In this document: positions 36,377 to 43,787 of the stretch, in pieces
Position numbering within the stretch: the first letter of the stretch is position 1
Layout: every line of letters begins with the position of its first letter
Origin: an uncultured Geobacter sp.
Lineage (GTDB): Bacteria; Desulfobacterota; Desulfuromonadia; Geobacterales; CAIOGM01
Length of the DNA stretch: 54,087 nucleotides
Direction of reading: 5' to 3'
Assembly (NCBI GenBank): GCA_903902855.1
Contig: CAIUWK010000047.1
Span: 1-54,087 of the forward strand
Position numbers and translations under genes: made by a program
The notes under the pieces: generated by a model
Seen by the model: the letters and a program-made list of their open reading frames with translations, nothing else
Databases searched by the model: none
What the model was told of the DNA's origin: nothing

Positions 36377-38310
36377 TGACGGACTCACCCCTCACACCGA
36401 AAAAGAAGCTGGGTGAGATCCTCCTCAGGGATCAGCTCATTACCGAGGCCCAACTGGGGGAGGCTCTGGAGCTCCAGAAACTGTTCCCCGAGCAGACCAT
36501 CGGACAACTCCTCTGCCGCCTGGAATTCATGAATGAGGCGGACCTGGGATATGTCCTGGAGCAGAAGGGGACGCGTCAGGAACTCTCCCAGATCCTCATC
36601 CAGAAAAACTTCCTGGGGGAAGAGAAGGTGCGGGAGGCCGTCGAGATGAGCGCCCGGGAACGGCTCCCCCTCCCCCGGATGCTCCTCAAGCTTCATCTCC
36701 TGGATGAAGAGGGGATCGCTAAGGCGCTGGCCATCCAGTACGATCTCCCCTTCGTTCACCTGGACAGCATCTCCATCGATGCGGAGATGATCCGGTACAT
36801 CAGCGCCGGCTATGCCTACAAGCGGCGGATCATCCCTGTCTCCAGGATCGGCAACACCCTCACCCTGGCCATGTCGTCCCCCCTGGATCTGCATGAAATC
36901 AATGATCTCTCTTCATCCCTGCGGCTTAAGGTCATTCCGGTGGTGGCCGGCGAGAGCGAGATCATCCTTGCTCAACAGCGGCTCTACAAGGGGACTCCTG
37001 CCGCCCCCACCCGTCTGGAGTCGGAGCTGGAAGAGATTCCCGACAGCATCGTGGAGATTCTCAGCGAAGGGGGAGAAGAGCCGGAGGTCGACGAAGAGGT
37101 CATACGGGTCACCGAACGGGACAGCATCCTGGTCAAGCTGGTGAACAAGATTATTTTCGACGCCTATCAGCAAAATGCCTCGGACATCCATATCGAGCCG
37201 GCAGTGGGGCGGGAGGATGTGACGGTCCGGATCCGCATCGACGGTCGCTGCAAGGTCTACCAGAAGATTCCCTACAAGTACAAGTATGCCCTCCCCTCCC
37301 GGATCAAGATCATGGCAGAACTGGATATCGCCGAGCGGCGCAAACCCCAGGACGGCAAGATAAATTTCCGTAACTTCGGGCCGGCGGACGTGGAGCTCCG
37401 GGTTGCCACCATGCCCACCGTGGGGCATCTGGAGGATGTGGTCATCCGCCTGCTCCGGGATGAAAAGGCTCGCCCCGTTGATGATCTGGGGCTTTCCCCG
37501 CGGGATCGTCGGGAGTTCGAGGCGGCGCTGGTGCAGCCCTACGGCATGATTCTCGTGGTGGGTCCCACCGGTTCCGGGAAGACGACGACGCTCCACTCCG
37601 GCATCTCCCTCATCAACAAGCCCGATGTGAAAATCTGGACGGTGGAAGACCCGGTGGAGATCACCCAGAAAGGGCTCCGTCAGGTGCAGATCAACTCCAG
37701 GATCGGTCTGAACTTTGCCACGGTACTCCGCTCCTTCCTCCGCCTGGACCCGGACGTGATCATGGTGGGGGAGATGCGTGATCAGGAAACGGCGGACATC
37801 GCCGTTGAGGCGTCACTCACCGGCCACCTGGTCCTCTCCACCCTGCATACCAACTCGGCGGCGGAAACGGTGACACGTCTCCTGGAGATGGGGCTGGACC
37901 CCTACAGTTTCTCCGATTCGCTCCTCTGCATCCTGGCCCAGCGGCTGGCCCGGGCGCTCTGCGAGAACTGCCGGGAGCGGTATCTCCCCAGTGACCTTGA
38001 GCGGAGCGAGATCATCGAGACCTTCGGGGAGGAGAGTCTGCGAAAACTGGGTATCAGCGACATGTATCTCTCCCGGGCCACCGGCTGCAACCGCTGTCTC
38101 AACACCGGCTATCGGGGGCGGATCGGTCTCTATGAGATCCTCGTCTGCACCGAGGAGGTCAAGGGACTCATCAAGAAGCGCTCTTCCAGCGACATCATCC
38201 GGCGCCAGGCTCTGGCCGAAGGGATGCGCACCCTCAAGCAGGACGGTATCCTCAAGGTTTTTCAGGGGGTCACCGACATTCACGAAGTCCGGCGGGTCTG
38301 CATCCGTTGA
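36376..38310 (+). CDS. GspE/PilB-type secretion or pilus assembly ATPase
   Basis: 644 residues. The first 200 or so contain MshEN/T2SSE-N-like modules (LGEILLRDQLITEAQLGEAL). The ATPase core has Walker A VVGPTGSGKTTTLHSGISL, the Asp box TVEDPVEI, Walker B LRLDPDVIMVGEMRD and the His box HLVLSTLHTNSAAETV. A tetracysteine zinc site is present (CENC about 40 residues before CNRC), followed by RGRIGLYEIL. Such hexameric ATPases power type II secretion or type IV pilus extension at the inner membrane. No pilin, platform protein (GspF/PilC) or secretin gene is adjacent, only the two unknown genes upstream. The start is a GTG overlapping the preceding stop. An A/T-rich inverted repeat at 38328-38348 may end the transcript. 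Confidence 0.92.
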   Translation: MTDSPLTPKKKLGEILLRDQLITEAQLGEALELQKLFPEQTIGQLLCRLEFMNEADLGYVLEQKGTRQELSQILIQKNFLGEEKVREAVEMSARERLPLPRMLLKLHLLDEEGIAKALAIQYDLPFVHLDSISIDAEMIRYISAGYAYKRRIIPVSRIGNTLTLAMSSPLDLHEINDLSSSLRLKVIPVVAGESEIILAQQRLYKGTPAAPTRLESELEEIPDSIVEILSEGGEEPEVDEEVIRVTERDSILVKLVNKIIFDAYQQNASDIHIEPAVGREDVTVRIRIDGRCKVYQKIPYKYKYALPSRIKIMAELDIAERRKPQDGKINFRNFGPADVELRVATMPTVGHLEDVVIRLLRDEKARPVDDLGLSPRDRREFEAALVQPYGMILVVGPTGSGKTTTLHSGISLINKPDVKIWTVEDPVEITQKGLRQVQINSRIGLNFATVLRSFLRLDPDVIMVGEMRDQETADIAVEASLTGHLVLSTLHTNSAAETVTRLLEMGLDPYSFSDSLLCILAQRLARALCENCRERYLPSDLERSEIIETFGEESLRKLGISDMYLSRATGCNRCLNTGYRGRIGLYEILVCTEEVKGLIKKRSSSDIIRRQALAEGMRTLKQDGILKVFQGVTDIHEVRRVCIR

Positions 38311-38406
38311 TACGCTACATCGAAAAAAAAGGTTTGCTTTTTTTGGGGAGTTAGGCTAGATTTTCCAATCTTTCAGACCTTCATAACCCCCGCCTTCGGT
38401 GACTGA

Positions 38407-39492
38407 TTGCAGAACGAACCTACGCTTGACCAGCTACGCAGAGAGATCGACTCCGTCGACGATACTATTCTCGACCTTCTGAACCGCCGGGCGACCCTTG
38501 CCCAGGGGGTGGGGAGGATCAAGGCCGAGAATCAGCGCGATTTTCACGTCCCCGGCCGGGAGCGTGAGATCTACGAGCGGCTCGCCGCCCGGAACAGCGG
38601 CCCATTCCCCACGGGGGCGGTGCGCAGTGTCTTTCGGGAGATCATCTCCGCCTCCCTTTCCCTGGAAGCACCCATGCGGGTGGCCTTTCTCGGCCCCTTG
38701 GCGACGTTCAGTCACCTGGCTGCCCTCCAGCAGTTCGGGCTCTCCGCCGAACTGGTCCCCCAGAAGTCGATCCCCGCAGTCTTTGAAGAGGTGGAAAAAG
38801 GGCGGGCTCTCTACGGGGTGGTGCCGGTGGAGAACTCCACGGAAGGGGTGGTCTCCCACACCTTGGATATGTTCATGGAGAGCGAACTGAAGATCAACGC
38901 CGAGGTGCTGCTGGAGGTCTCCCACTTCCTCCTCTCCCGCACCGGCCGGCTGGAGGATGTGCGCAAGATCTATTCCCACCCGCAGCCTCTGGCCCAGTGT
39001 CGCGGCTGGCTGGCCGATAACCTCCCCAACGTTCCCCAGGTGGATGTGGCCTCCACCACCCTGGCGGCTCAGATCGTCAGTGAGGATTACAACGCCGCGG
39101 CCATCGCCAGCGAATATGCCGCCACCATCTACAACCTGAAAGTGGTGAAGGAGCGGATCGAGGACCAGGTGAACAACGTCACCCGGTTTCTGGTCATCGG
39201 CAAGAAAGGGGTAGAGCGGGGCCCTGAAGACAAAAGCTCCCTCATGTTTTCGGTGAAAGACGAGCCGGGGATCCTCTACCGGATGCTGGAGCCCTTTGCC
39301 AAACGGGGACTCAACCTGAGCAAGATCGAATCGCGCCCCTTCAAGAAGAAGGCGTGGGAGTATATCTTTTTCCTCGATCTCATCGGCCATATCTCGGACC
39401 CCGACGTGGCGGAAGCTGTCAGGGAGCTGGGTGACTGCTGCCAGTTCGTCAAGATCCTGGGGTCGTATCCCAAGGCTAAGAATCAAGTGTGA
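38407..39492 (+). CDS. pheA: Bifunctional chorismate mutase/prephenate dehydratase
   Basis: A 361-residue P-protein for phenylalanine synthesis. The AroQ-type chorismate mutase domain is at the start (LRREIDSVDDTILDLLNRRA, about residues 7-90). The prephenate dehydratase domain follows (FLGPLATFSHLAA, VVPVENSTEGVV, and the catalytic Thr region NNVTRFLVIG). The C-terminal ACT domain with SKIESRPFKKKAWEY binds phenylalanine for feedback inhibition. The start appears to be TTG 38407; GGTGA lies just upstream, and no better in-frame start keeps the mutase domain whole. tyrA and aroA follow on the same strand, separated by repeat tracts. Confidence 0.95.
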   Translation: MQNEPTLDQLRREIDSVDDTILDLLNRRATLAQGVGRIKAENQRDFHVPGREREIYERLAARNSGPFPTGAVRSVFREIISASLSLEAPMRVAFLGPLATFSHLAALQQFGLSAELVPQKSIPAVFEEVEKGRALYGVVPVENSTEGVVSHTLDMFMESELKINAEVLLEVSHFLLSRTGRLEDVRKIYSHPQPLAQCRGWLADNLPNVPQVDVASTTLAAQIVSEDYNAAAIASEYAATIYNLKVVKERIEDQVNNVTRFLVIGKKGVERGPEDKSSLMFSVKDEPGILYRMLEPFAKRGLNLSKIESRPFKKKAWEYIFFLDLIGHISDPDVAEAVRELGDCCQFVKILGSYPKAKNQV

Positions 39493-39568
39493 AACGTGAA
39501 TATCTGTGAAACGTGAATAGTGAATAGTGAAAAGTACAAAGGCTTTTTTCACCATTCACCATTCACTG
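39489..39568. repeat. Family D heptamer inverted repeat, copy D1
   Basis: Units of GTGAATA (39513-39533) face CATTCAC units (39544-39566), forming a hairpin of three heptamers per arm around AGTACAAAGG. Further GTGAA units (GTGAAACGTGAA twice) precede it. It begins at the pheA stop codon and ends 13 bases before the tyrA start, so it sits inside the presumed pheA-tyrA transcript. Confidence 0.8.
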
Positions 39569-39581
39569 TTATGGAGACAGA

Positions 39582-40442
39582 GTGCCTCTCATCAATCGTT
39601 TAGCCATCATCGGTGTCGGTCTCATCGGCGGATCCCTTGCCCTGGCGCTCCGGCGGCAGGGGATGGTGGGGGAGGTCGTGGGGATCGGTCGGGGGGAGGC
39701 AAACCTCCGCCGGGGGGTGGAGCTGGGGGTTATCGACCGCTACTCCCTGGATCCCTGTGAAGGGGTGAGGGGAGCAGATCTGATCTTTATCGCCACCCCT
39801 GTCTGCACCATCGCCGGGATAATCGCCCGGATAGCCCCGTTTCTTTCCCCCGGCGCCATTGTCACCGATGGCGGGAGTGTGAAGGAAGAGATCGTGGCGG
39901 CCTCTGAACCGCTCATGCCTTCAGGGACCTTCTTCGTGGGGGGGCACCCCATAGCCGGGACCGAGCACTCGGGAGTGGAGGCCGCCTTTGCCGATCTCTA
40001 TGAGAACCGGCGCTGTATCCTGACCCCCACCCCGCAGACCGATCCCACTGCCCTGGCCCTGGTGTCGCGGATCTGGGAGGCGGCCGGTTCCCAAGTGGTG
40101 CTTATGGACGTTCACAAGCATGACCGGGTATTGGCCGCCATCTCCCACCTCCCGCATATGGTGGCCTATAGCCTGGTGAATGCCGTTGGGGGGTACGACC
40201 GGTTCGACGAAAGCATTCTTCGCTATTCTGCCGGAGGTTTTCGGGATTTTACCCGGATCGCCTCCTCTGACCCGGTCATGTGGCGGGATATCGCTCTCAT
40301 GAACCGGGAAGCGCTCCTGGAGATGATGGATTTTTTTGCCGATTCTCTCTCCCATCTCCGGCGCTTGGTAGCGGCGGGGGAGAGTGACGGTCTGGAGCGT
40401 TTTTTTGCCGACTCCAAAGAGTTGAGGGATGGAATAGATTAG
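39582..40442 (+). CDS. tyrA: Prephenate dehydrogenase
   Basis: A 286-residue NAD(P)-dependent dehydrogenase for tyrosine synthesis, oxidatively decarboxylating prephenate. LAIIGVGLIGGSLALALRRQ is the dinucleotide-binding motif. VTDGGSVKEEI and FVGGHPIAGTEHSGVEAA carry the catalytic His and substrate-binding residues; HDRVLAAISHLPHMVAYSLV is a third conserved region. No ACT domain is present. The start is GTG 39582 with GGAGACAGA just upstream. Between pheA and aroA in an aromatic amino acid operon. Confidence 0.94.
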   Translation: MPLINRLAIIGVGLIGGSLALALRRQGMVGEVVGIGRGEANLRRGVELGVIDRYSLDPCEGVRGADLIFIATPVCTIAGIIARIAPFLSPGAIVTDGGSVKEEIVAASEPLMPSGTFFVGGHPIAGTEHSGVEAAFADLYENRRCILTPTPQTDPTALALVSRIWEAAGSQVVLMDVHKHDRVLAAISHLPHMVAYSLVNAVGGYDRFDESILRYSAGGFRDFTRIASSDPVMWRDIALMNREALLEMMDFFADSLSHLRRLVAAGESDGLERFFADSKELRDGID

Positions 40443-40510
40443 GTTTTGGGTTCTGGGTTCTGGGTTAGAGGTTAGAGGTTAGAGGTTAGAGGTTAGAGGT
40501 TAGGGGTTGA
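40443..40510 (+). repeat. Family E heptamer tandem repeat (GGTTAGA)
   Basis: The tract has strict 7-base periodicity from the tyrA stop codon: TTCTGGG units grade into five or six copies of TTAGAGG (equivalently GGTTAGA), then TTAGGGG. It ends about 12 bases before aroA, and its purine-rich end runs directly into the aroA ribosome binding site region. Copy-number change would alter tyrA-aroA spacing. Confidence 0.85.
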
Positions 40511-40521
40511 AGGGGGAGGGG

Positions 40522-41811
40522 ATGGAGAGCTATACCGTACAACCGGCAACCGGTGTTAGAGGGGAGATCACCGTCCCCGGGGACAAGTCCATCTCCCATC
40601 GCTCCATTATGTTCGGCTCGCTGGCCCGGGGGACGACCACCGTCCAAGGGTTCCTCCGGGGGGAGGACAACATGGCGACTCTCAACGCCTTTCGCGCCAT
40701 GGGGGTGGAGATCGCCGATGACGGCGAGATCCTGACCATCAGCGGGCAAGGGCTCCATGGTCTCCGGGAGCCGGGGGACGTGGTGGACTGCGGCAACTCC
40801 GGAACCTCCATCCGACTCCTCACCGGGCTCCTGGCTGGTCAGAACTTCTTCTCCGTCCTCACCGGTGATCAGTATCTTCGGAAACGTCCCATGAAGCGCG
40901 TGGTCGCTCCTTTGGCGCTGATGGGAGCGGTCATTCATGGTCGCGACGGCGGCGAAAAGGCACCTCTGGCCATTGTGGGGGGAGGGCTCAAAGGGATCGA
41001 CTACGCCTCGCCGGTGGCCAGCGCCCAGGTAAAATCGGCCATCCTCCTGGCCGGGCTCTATGCCGACGGGGAGACGACGGTGACGGAACCCCATCGTTCC
41101 CGGGACCATTCGGAGAGGATGCTGGCCCATTTCGGCGCCACGATCCGGGTGACCGACCGCGGGGCCACTGTTGCCGGTGGTCGGGAGATGGAGGGGAGGG
41201 AGATCGTGGTTCCCGGCGACATCTCCTCGGCGGCCTTCTTTCTGGTGGCGGGGCTCATCGTCCCCGGTTCGGAACTGCTCATCAAGGGGGTCGGGGTCAA
41301 CCCCACCCGTACCGGCATCATCGATATTCTTCTGGCCATGGGGGGGGATATCACCCTCCAGGATCAGCGGCACCTCTCCGGAGAACCGGTGGCCGACCTG
41401 CTGGTTCGCTCCTCATCCCTGAAAGGGATCGAGATAAAGGGGGAGCTGATCCCCCGGGCCATCGACGAATTCCCGGTGGTGGCCATTGCCGCGGCCATGG
41501 CTGAAGGGGTGACCACTATCCGGGATGCAAAAGAGCTGCGGGTGAAGGAAACCGACCGGATTAGTGCCACGGCCGCCAACCTTCGCTCCGCCGGGGTGAG
41601 CGTGGTAGAAACCGACGACGGGATGATTGTTACCGGAAGGGGACGTCTGGACGGCTGTACCGTGGAGAGTCGGGGGGACCATCGCATCGCCATGGCCATG
41701 CTCATCGGCGGTCTTGCCGCGACCGCTCCGGTGACGGTGACCGACATCGGCTGCATCGCCACCTCGTTTCCCCGTTTCATGTCGCTGTTGGAGCAGGTTG
41801 CCCGGCCATGA
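40522..41811 (+). CDS. aroA: 3-phosphoshikimate 1-carboxyvinyltransferase (EPSP synthase)
   Basis: 429 residues, catalysing the sixth step of the shikimate pathway (shikimate-3-phosphate plus PEP to EPSP). Conserved motifs are VPGDKSISHRSIMFGSLA, then DCGNSGTSIRLLTGLLAGQ and LRVKETDRISATAANLRSAG near the end. ATG 40522 (MESYTVQ) has a GGGGGAGGGG tract directly before it; an ATG 15 bases upstream is also in frame but starts inside that tract. The stop overlaps the cmk start (ATGA), so translation is coupled. Confidence 0.95.
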   Translation: MESYTVQPATGVRGEITVPGDKSISHRSIMFGSLARGTTTVQGFLRGEDNMATLNAFRAMGVEIADDGEILTISGQGLHGLREPGDVVDCGNSGTSIRLLTGLLAGQNFFSVLTGDQYLRKRPMKRVVAPLALMGAVIHGRDGGEKAPLAIVGGGLKGIDYASPVASAQVKSAILLAGLYADGETTVTEPHRSRDHSERMLAHFGATIRVTDRGATVAGGREMEGREIVVPGDISSAAFFLVAGLIVPGSELLIKGVGVNPTRTGIIDILLAMGGDITLQDQRHLSGEPVADLLVRSSSLKGIEIKGELIPRAIDEFPVVAIAAAMAEGVTTIRDAKELRVKETDRISATAANLRSAGVSVVETDDGMIVTGRGRLDGCTVESRGDHRIAMAMLIGGLAATAPVTVTDIGCIATSFPRFMSLLEQVARP

Positions 41812-42494
41812 GCGAATCCCGTCTGGTCATCGCCATTGACGGACCCTCCGGGGGGGGGAAGAGTACCCTGACCCGTCTCCTGGCGGAGCGTCTGGGGTAT
41901 CTCCCCATTGATACCGGCGCCATGTACCGGACCCTGGCCCTGGCTATCAGCCGCTCCGGGATCTCCCCGGATGACGAGGGGGGGGTGGAGCAGCTCTGCC
42001 GCAAGGTGGAGATCCGGTTCCTGCGTGACGACGGAAGCTATCGGGTGATTGCCGATGGGGAGGATGTCTCTCAGGCGATCCGGACCCCCGAGATCAGCAT
42101 GCTCACCTCACGGATTTCGGCCCAGCGTGGCGTTCGGGAGATCCTCCTGAAGCTCCAGCGAGAGCTGGGGAAGGAGGGGGGGGTGATCCTGGAAGGGAGG
42201 GACATCGGTACGGTGGTCTTTCCCCATGCTCAGGTGAAATTTTTCCTCTCCGCCACCCCCCGGGAGCGGGGGGAGCGGCGCTTTCTGGAACTGCTGGAGA
42301 AGGGGAGTGACGCCACCCTGGAGGAGACCATCGCCGCGGTGATTCAGCGCGACGAGCAGGACGCCGCCCGGGAATTGGCGCCGCTGAGAAAGGCCGCTGA
42401 TGCGGTGGAGATAGATTCCACCGGTGTGACCATTGAGGAAGTGCTGAGCCGGATGGAGCAGGTCGTCCGGGAGAGAGCAAAAAGCTTCGAATAG
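41808..42494 (+). CDS. cmk: Cytidylate kinase
   Basis: 228 residues. The P-loop is AIDGPSGGGKSTLTRLLAE and the CMP-binding region includes IDTGAMYRTLALAI and LEGRDIGTVVFPHAQVKFFL. It phosphorylates CMP and dCMP. Its ATG overlaps the aroA stop codon by four bases. The aroA-cmk-ispH-rpsA order is common in Geobacter-like and some other bacteria. A 323-base non-coding stretch containing two repeat elements follows. Confidence 0.95.
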   Translation: MSESRLVIAIDGPSGGGKSTLTRLLAERLGYLPIDTGAMYRTLALAISRSGISPDDEGGVEQLCRKVEIRFLRDDGSYRVIADGEDVSQAIRTPEISMLTSRISAQRGVREILLKLQRELGKEGGVILEGRDIGTVVFPHAQVKFFLSATPRERGERRFLELLEKGSDATLEETIAAVIQRDEQDAARELAPLRKAADAVEIDSTGVTIEEVLSRMEQVVRERAKSFE

Positions 42495-42513
42495 CGCTCA
42501 TTTTTCCGCCTGT

Positions 42514-42621
42514 CGTAACCCCTCCTGTCCTCCCCTTAACCCAAGGGGAGGGACATGCTAAGAGAATGTGGCAGAGAAGGTCCCCCCTCTTGAGACAAGA
42601 GGGGGGACAGGGGGAGTTATG
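42514..42621. repeat. Family F nested palindrome (two GC-rich hairpins)
   Basis: The left hairpin is CTCCCCTT-AACCC-AAGGGGAG and the right is CCCCCCTCTT-GAGAC-AAGAGGGGGG. The outer ends, CGTAACCCCTCCTGTC on the left and the complement of GACAGGGGGAGTTATG on the right, pair imperfectly with each other. The whole is therefore a palindrome containing two hairpins, between cmk and ispH. It resembles dispersed intergenic repeats and could also act as a terminator for cmk. Confidence 0.7.
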
Positions 42622-42664
42622 AAAACGGAAAAGCGGCTGACCTGACTAATTGTAATTTTTAAAG

Positions 42665-42764
42665 TGTCTTTGGTCTGCTTCTGCCTTGCTCTGCGCGCTC
42701 TGCGAGAGATAAGGTTTTCAGATAATGTCCAAAGCGTCTCTCGCCGAGGGACGCAGAGGAAAGC
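42665..42764. repeat. Family B element, copy B1
   Basis: CTCTGCGCGCTCTGCGAGAG (42689-42708) faces TCTCTCGCCGAGGGACGCAG (42737-42756), an imperfect inverted repeat around AAGGTTTTCAGATAATGTCC. The right arm matches copies B2 (47391-47422), B3 (52961-53000) and B4 (54044-54078). It ends 53 bases before ispH. Confidence 0.75.
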
Positions 42765-42817
42765 TGAATCTGAACCTGAATTTTACTCTATACGGCCAGG
42801 GTGGGGAGGAGTAATTT

Positions 42818-43654
42818 ATGAAAATAACGCTTGCAAAACGGGCCGGTTTCTGTTTTGGTGTCAAGCGCGCCACCCAGATGGCCTTTGAGGCCGCCGACCG
42901 TGGCGGCCCGACCTGCACCCTTGGGCCGATCATCCATTCTCCCCAGGTGGTGGCGCGGCTGGAGGAGCTGGGAGTTCAGGTCGTTAGCGATGCGGAGCAT
43001 CTGGAACGCGGGACGGTCATCATCCGCTCCCACGGAGTTGCTTCCGGGGAGCTTGAGACCGCGATCCGGAAAGAGATGGAGATCATCGACGCCACCTGCC
43101 CCTTCGTCAAGAAGGCCCAGGAGCATGTGAAGAGTCTCTCTCTGGCCGGGTATGATGTGGTGGTGGTGGGGGATGCGGATCACCCGGAGGTGCAGGGGAT
43201 CGTCTCCTACGCCCGGGGCGCGGTCTTCGTCATCGGCTCGGGTGAAGAGGCGAGCCGTCTCCCCAAGATGGGAAAAGTGGGGGTAGTGGCCCAGACGACT
43301 CAGTCCTTCGAGAACCTGAAACAGGTGGTCCTGGAATGTCTCATGAAGGGGAACGAGACCAGGGTCTTTAACACCATCTGCGACGCCACGGCGGTGCGAC
43401 AGGAAGAGGCCAAGGAGCTGGCTAATCAGGCGGATTGCATGATCGTCATCGGCGGTTACAACAGCGCCAATACCCGTCGCCTGGCCGAGGTCTGCACCGA
43501 ACTCCAGCCCCGTACCTACCACATCGAGACCGCCCAGCAGCTCAATCCCGACTGGTTCATGGGAGTGGACACGGTGGGGGTTACCGCGGGAGCATCCACC
43601 CCCAAGTGGGTCATCGACGAGGTGCTCCGGCAGATCGAACAGTGTAAACCGTAA
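42818..43654 (+). CDS. ispH: 4-hydroxy-3-methylbut-2-enyl diphosphate reductase
   Basis: 278 residues, the last enzyme of the methylerythritol phosphate pathway, reducing HMBPP to IPP and DMAPP with a 4Fe-4S cluster. All three cluster cysteines are in place: Cys12 in AGFCFGVKRA, the second in DATCPFVKKAQ (near 96) and the third in NTICDATAVRQEEA (near 190). GGGGAGGAG stands before the ATG. Its product length matches single-domain IspH; in some clostridia the protein is fused to S1, but here rpsA is a separate gene downstream. Confidence 0.96.
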   Translation: MKITLAKRAGFCFGVKRATQMAFEAADRGGPTCTLGPIIHSPQVVARLEELGVQVVSDAEHLERGTVIIRSHGVASGELETAIRKEMEIIDATCPFVKKAQEHVKSLSLAGYDVVVVGDADHPEVQGIVSYARGAVFVIGSGEEASRLPKMGKVGVVAQTTQSFENLKQVVLECLMKGNETRVFNTICDATAVRQEEAKELANQADCMIVIGGYNSANTRRLAEVCTELQPRTYHIETAQQLNPDWFMGVDTVGVTAGASTPKWVIDEVLRQIEQCKP

Positions 43655-43661
43655 GGGGAGG

Positions 43662-43690
43662 TTGACTTTCCCGAGCGCTGAACAAATAGA
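43662..43690 (+). promoter_or_regulatory. Possible rpsA promoter
   Basis: TTGACT (43662-43667), a 17-base spacer, then AATAGA (43685-43690), between ispH and rpsA. The -35 box is good and the -10 box weak. It lies about 100 bases upstream of the rpsA start. Confidence 0.4.
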
Positions 43691-43787
43691 AGATGTAGGG
43701 GCGATGTAGTAATCGCCCGCACGAGGCAGGACATTACAGAAAGTAGAAAAATCGACAGGGGGTACGGTGGCAATGGAGGAGAACAAC

